Of a DNA stretch of 64,000 nt, positions 63,906-64,000 are shown piece by piece. Under the pieces are notes generated by a model. That model made no database searches and was not told where the DNA came from. It worked only from the letters and a program-made list of their open reading frames with translations. Each line of letters opens with the position of its first letter. Within the stretch, counting starts at the first letter, position 1. A program made the translations under genes and the position numbers. Source of the stretch: Loktanella sp. DSM 29012 (GTDB lineage Bacteria; Pseudomonadota; Alphaproteobacteria; Rhodobacterales; Rhodobacteraceae); assembly GCF_900110705.1 (NCBI RefSeq), contig NZ_FOEJ01000002.1, positions 464,131 through 528,130 of the forward strand. The letters are read 5' to 3'.

Positions 63906-64000
63906 TGACCTGCTCCCCAGAGAGTCCTCATTTATGAGTTAGCTCTGTTCAGGTTTTGGTCTTCGTTTGACCGGTTAGCATATTCGCGCGGTGTCAGGCC
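63906..64000 (-). mobile_element. IS3-family insertion sequence, right end (partial)
   Basis: TGACCTGCTCCCC at 63906-63918 is the terminal inverted repeat typical of one IS3 group, followed inward by the stop of a transposase on the minus strand. The element continues beyond the window. It marks the right border of the accessory island as seen here. Confidence 0.75.
63932..64000 (-). CDS. IS3-family transposase OrfB, C-terminus (partial)
   Basis: The minus strand encodes GLTPREYANRSNEDQNLNRA followed by NS and TAA (63934-63932). GLTPxEYAxRS..DQN.NRAN is the usual ending of IS3-family OrfB (rve integrase) proteins. Only 22 codons lie in the window, so integrity cannot be judged. Confidence 0.8.
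   Translation of the reverse strand, partial: GLTPREYANRSNEDQNLNRANS

Overview
The window looks like a chromosome segment of a marine alphaproteobacterium of the Rhodobacterales (Roseobacter group). The evidence is the high-GC coding style, the phoH-ybeY-ybeX-lnt and aroA-cmk-rpsA-ihfB-lapA-trpF-trpB gene orders, a SAM/SAH riboswitch in front of metK (a class known mainly from Rhodobacterales), and a short intergenic repeat common in that order.

The first two thirds (1-34764) is mostly housekeeping. It holds an envelope/zinc-ribbon cluster, a sugar kinase, dtd, an FMN alpha-hydroxy-acid dehydrogenase, an amylosucrase-like enzyme, rplY-pth, and three small conserved genes. A minus-strand operon follows with two Asp/Arg-rich secreted proteins and a membrane-anchored LuxR regulator, then trpB/trpF/lapA/ihfB/rpsA, cmk/aroA, trmB, metK, lnt/ybeX/ybeY/phoH, miaB, and a TPP-riboswitch-led thiM-thiE-thiD-SDR operon. 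Two small decayed genes (a LysR regulator and a secreted protein) lie between the dienelactone hydrolase gene and metK.

From 34765 to 48300 the content is catabolic and accessory. A decaying locus holds a tcuA-type flavoprotein pseudogene with two in-frame stops, an intact GntR regulator with an operator-like palindrome, an AbrB-type membrane protein and a hydroxyacid dehydrogenase remnant. Next comes a Rieske oxygenase, ferredoxin reductase and DgcA-type flavoprotein cluster with a divergent LysR gene, probably for demethylating a quaternary amine such as glycine betaine or proline betaine. An RND efflux pair closes the section.

From about 48300 to the end is a defence-type island that is visibly less GC-rich in its middle. 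It carries a 1153-residue SF1 helicase with a C-terminal phospholipase-D nuclease domain, an HNH-HIT fusion protein, a divergent reverse transcriptase of the antiviral/unknown-group kind preceded by 416 bp of hairpin-bearing non-coding DNA, a Gabija-like pair (OLD-family ATPase/TOPRIM plus UvrD-like helicase), and a translationally coupled three-gene operon of secreted TPR protein, TIR-like membrane protein and second secreted TPR protein. The two TPR genes are near copies and share a 284-bp block that looks identical. The island ends at the C-terminus and terminal repeat of an IS3-family element. The two most promising systems are the RT plus Gabija-like module with its HNH-HIT partner, and the TPR/TIR-membrane/TPR operon.
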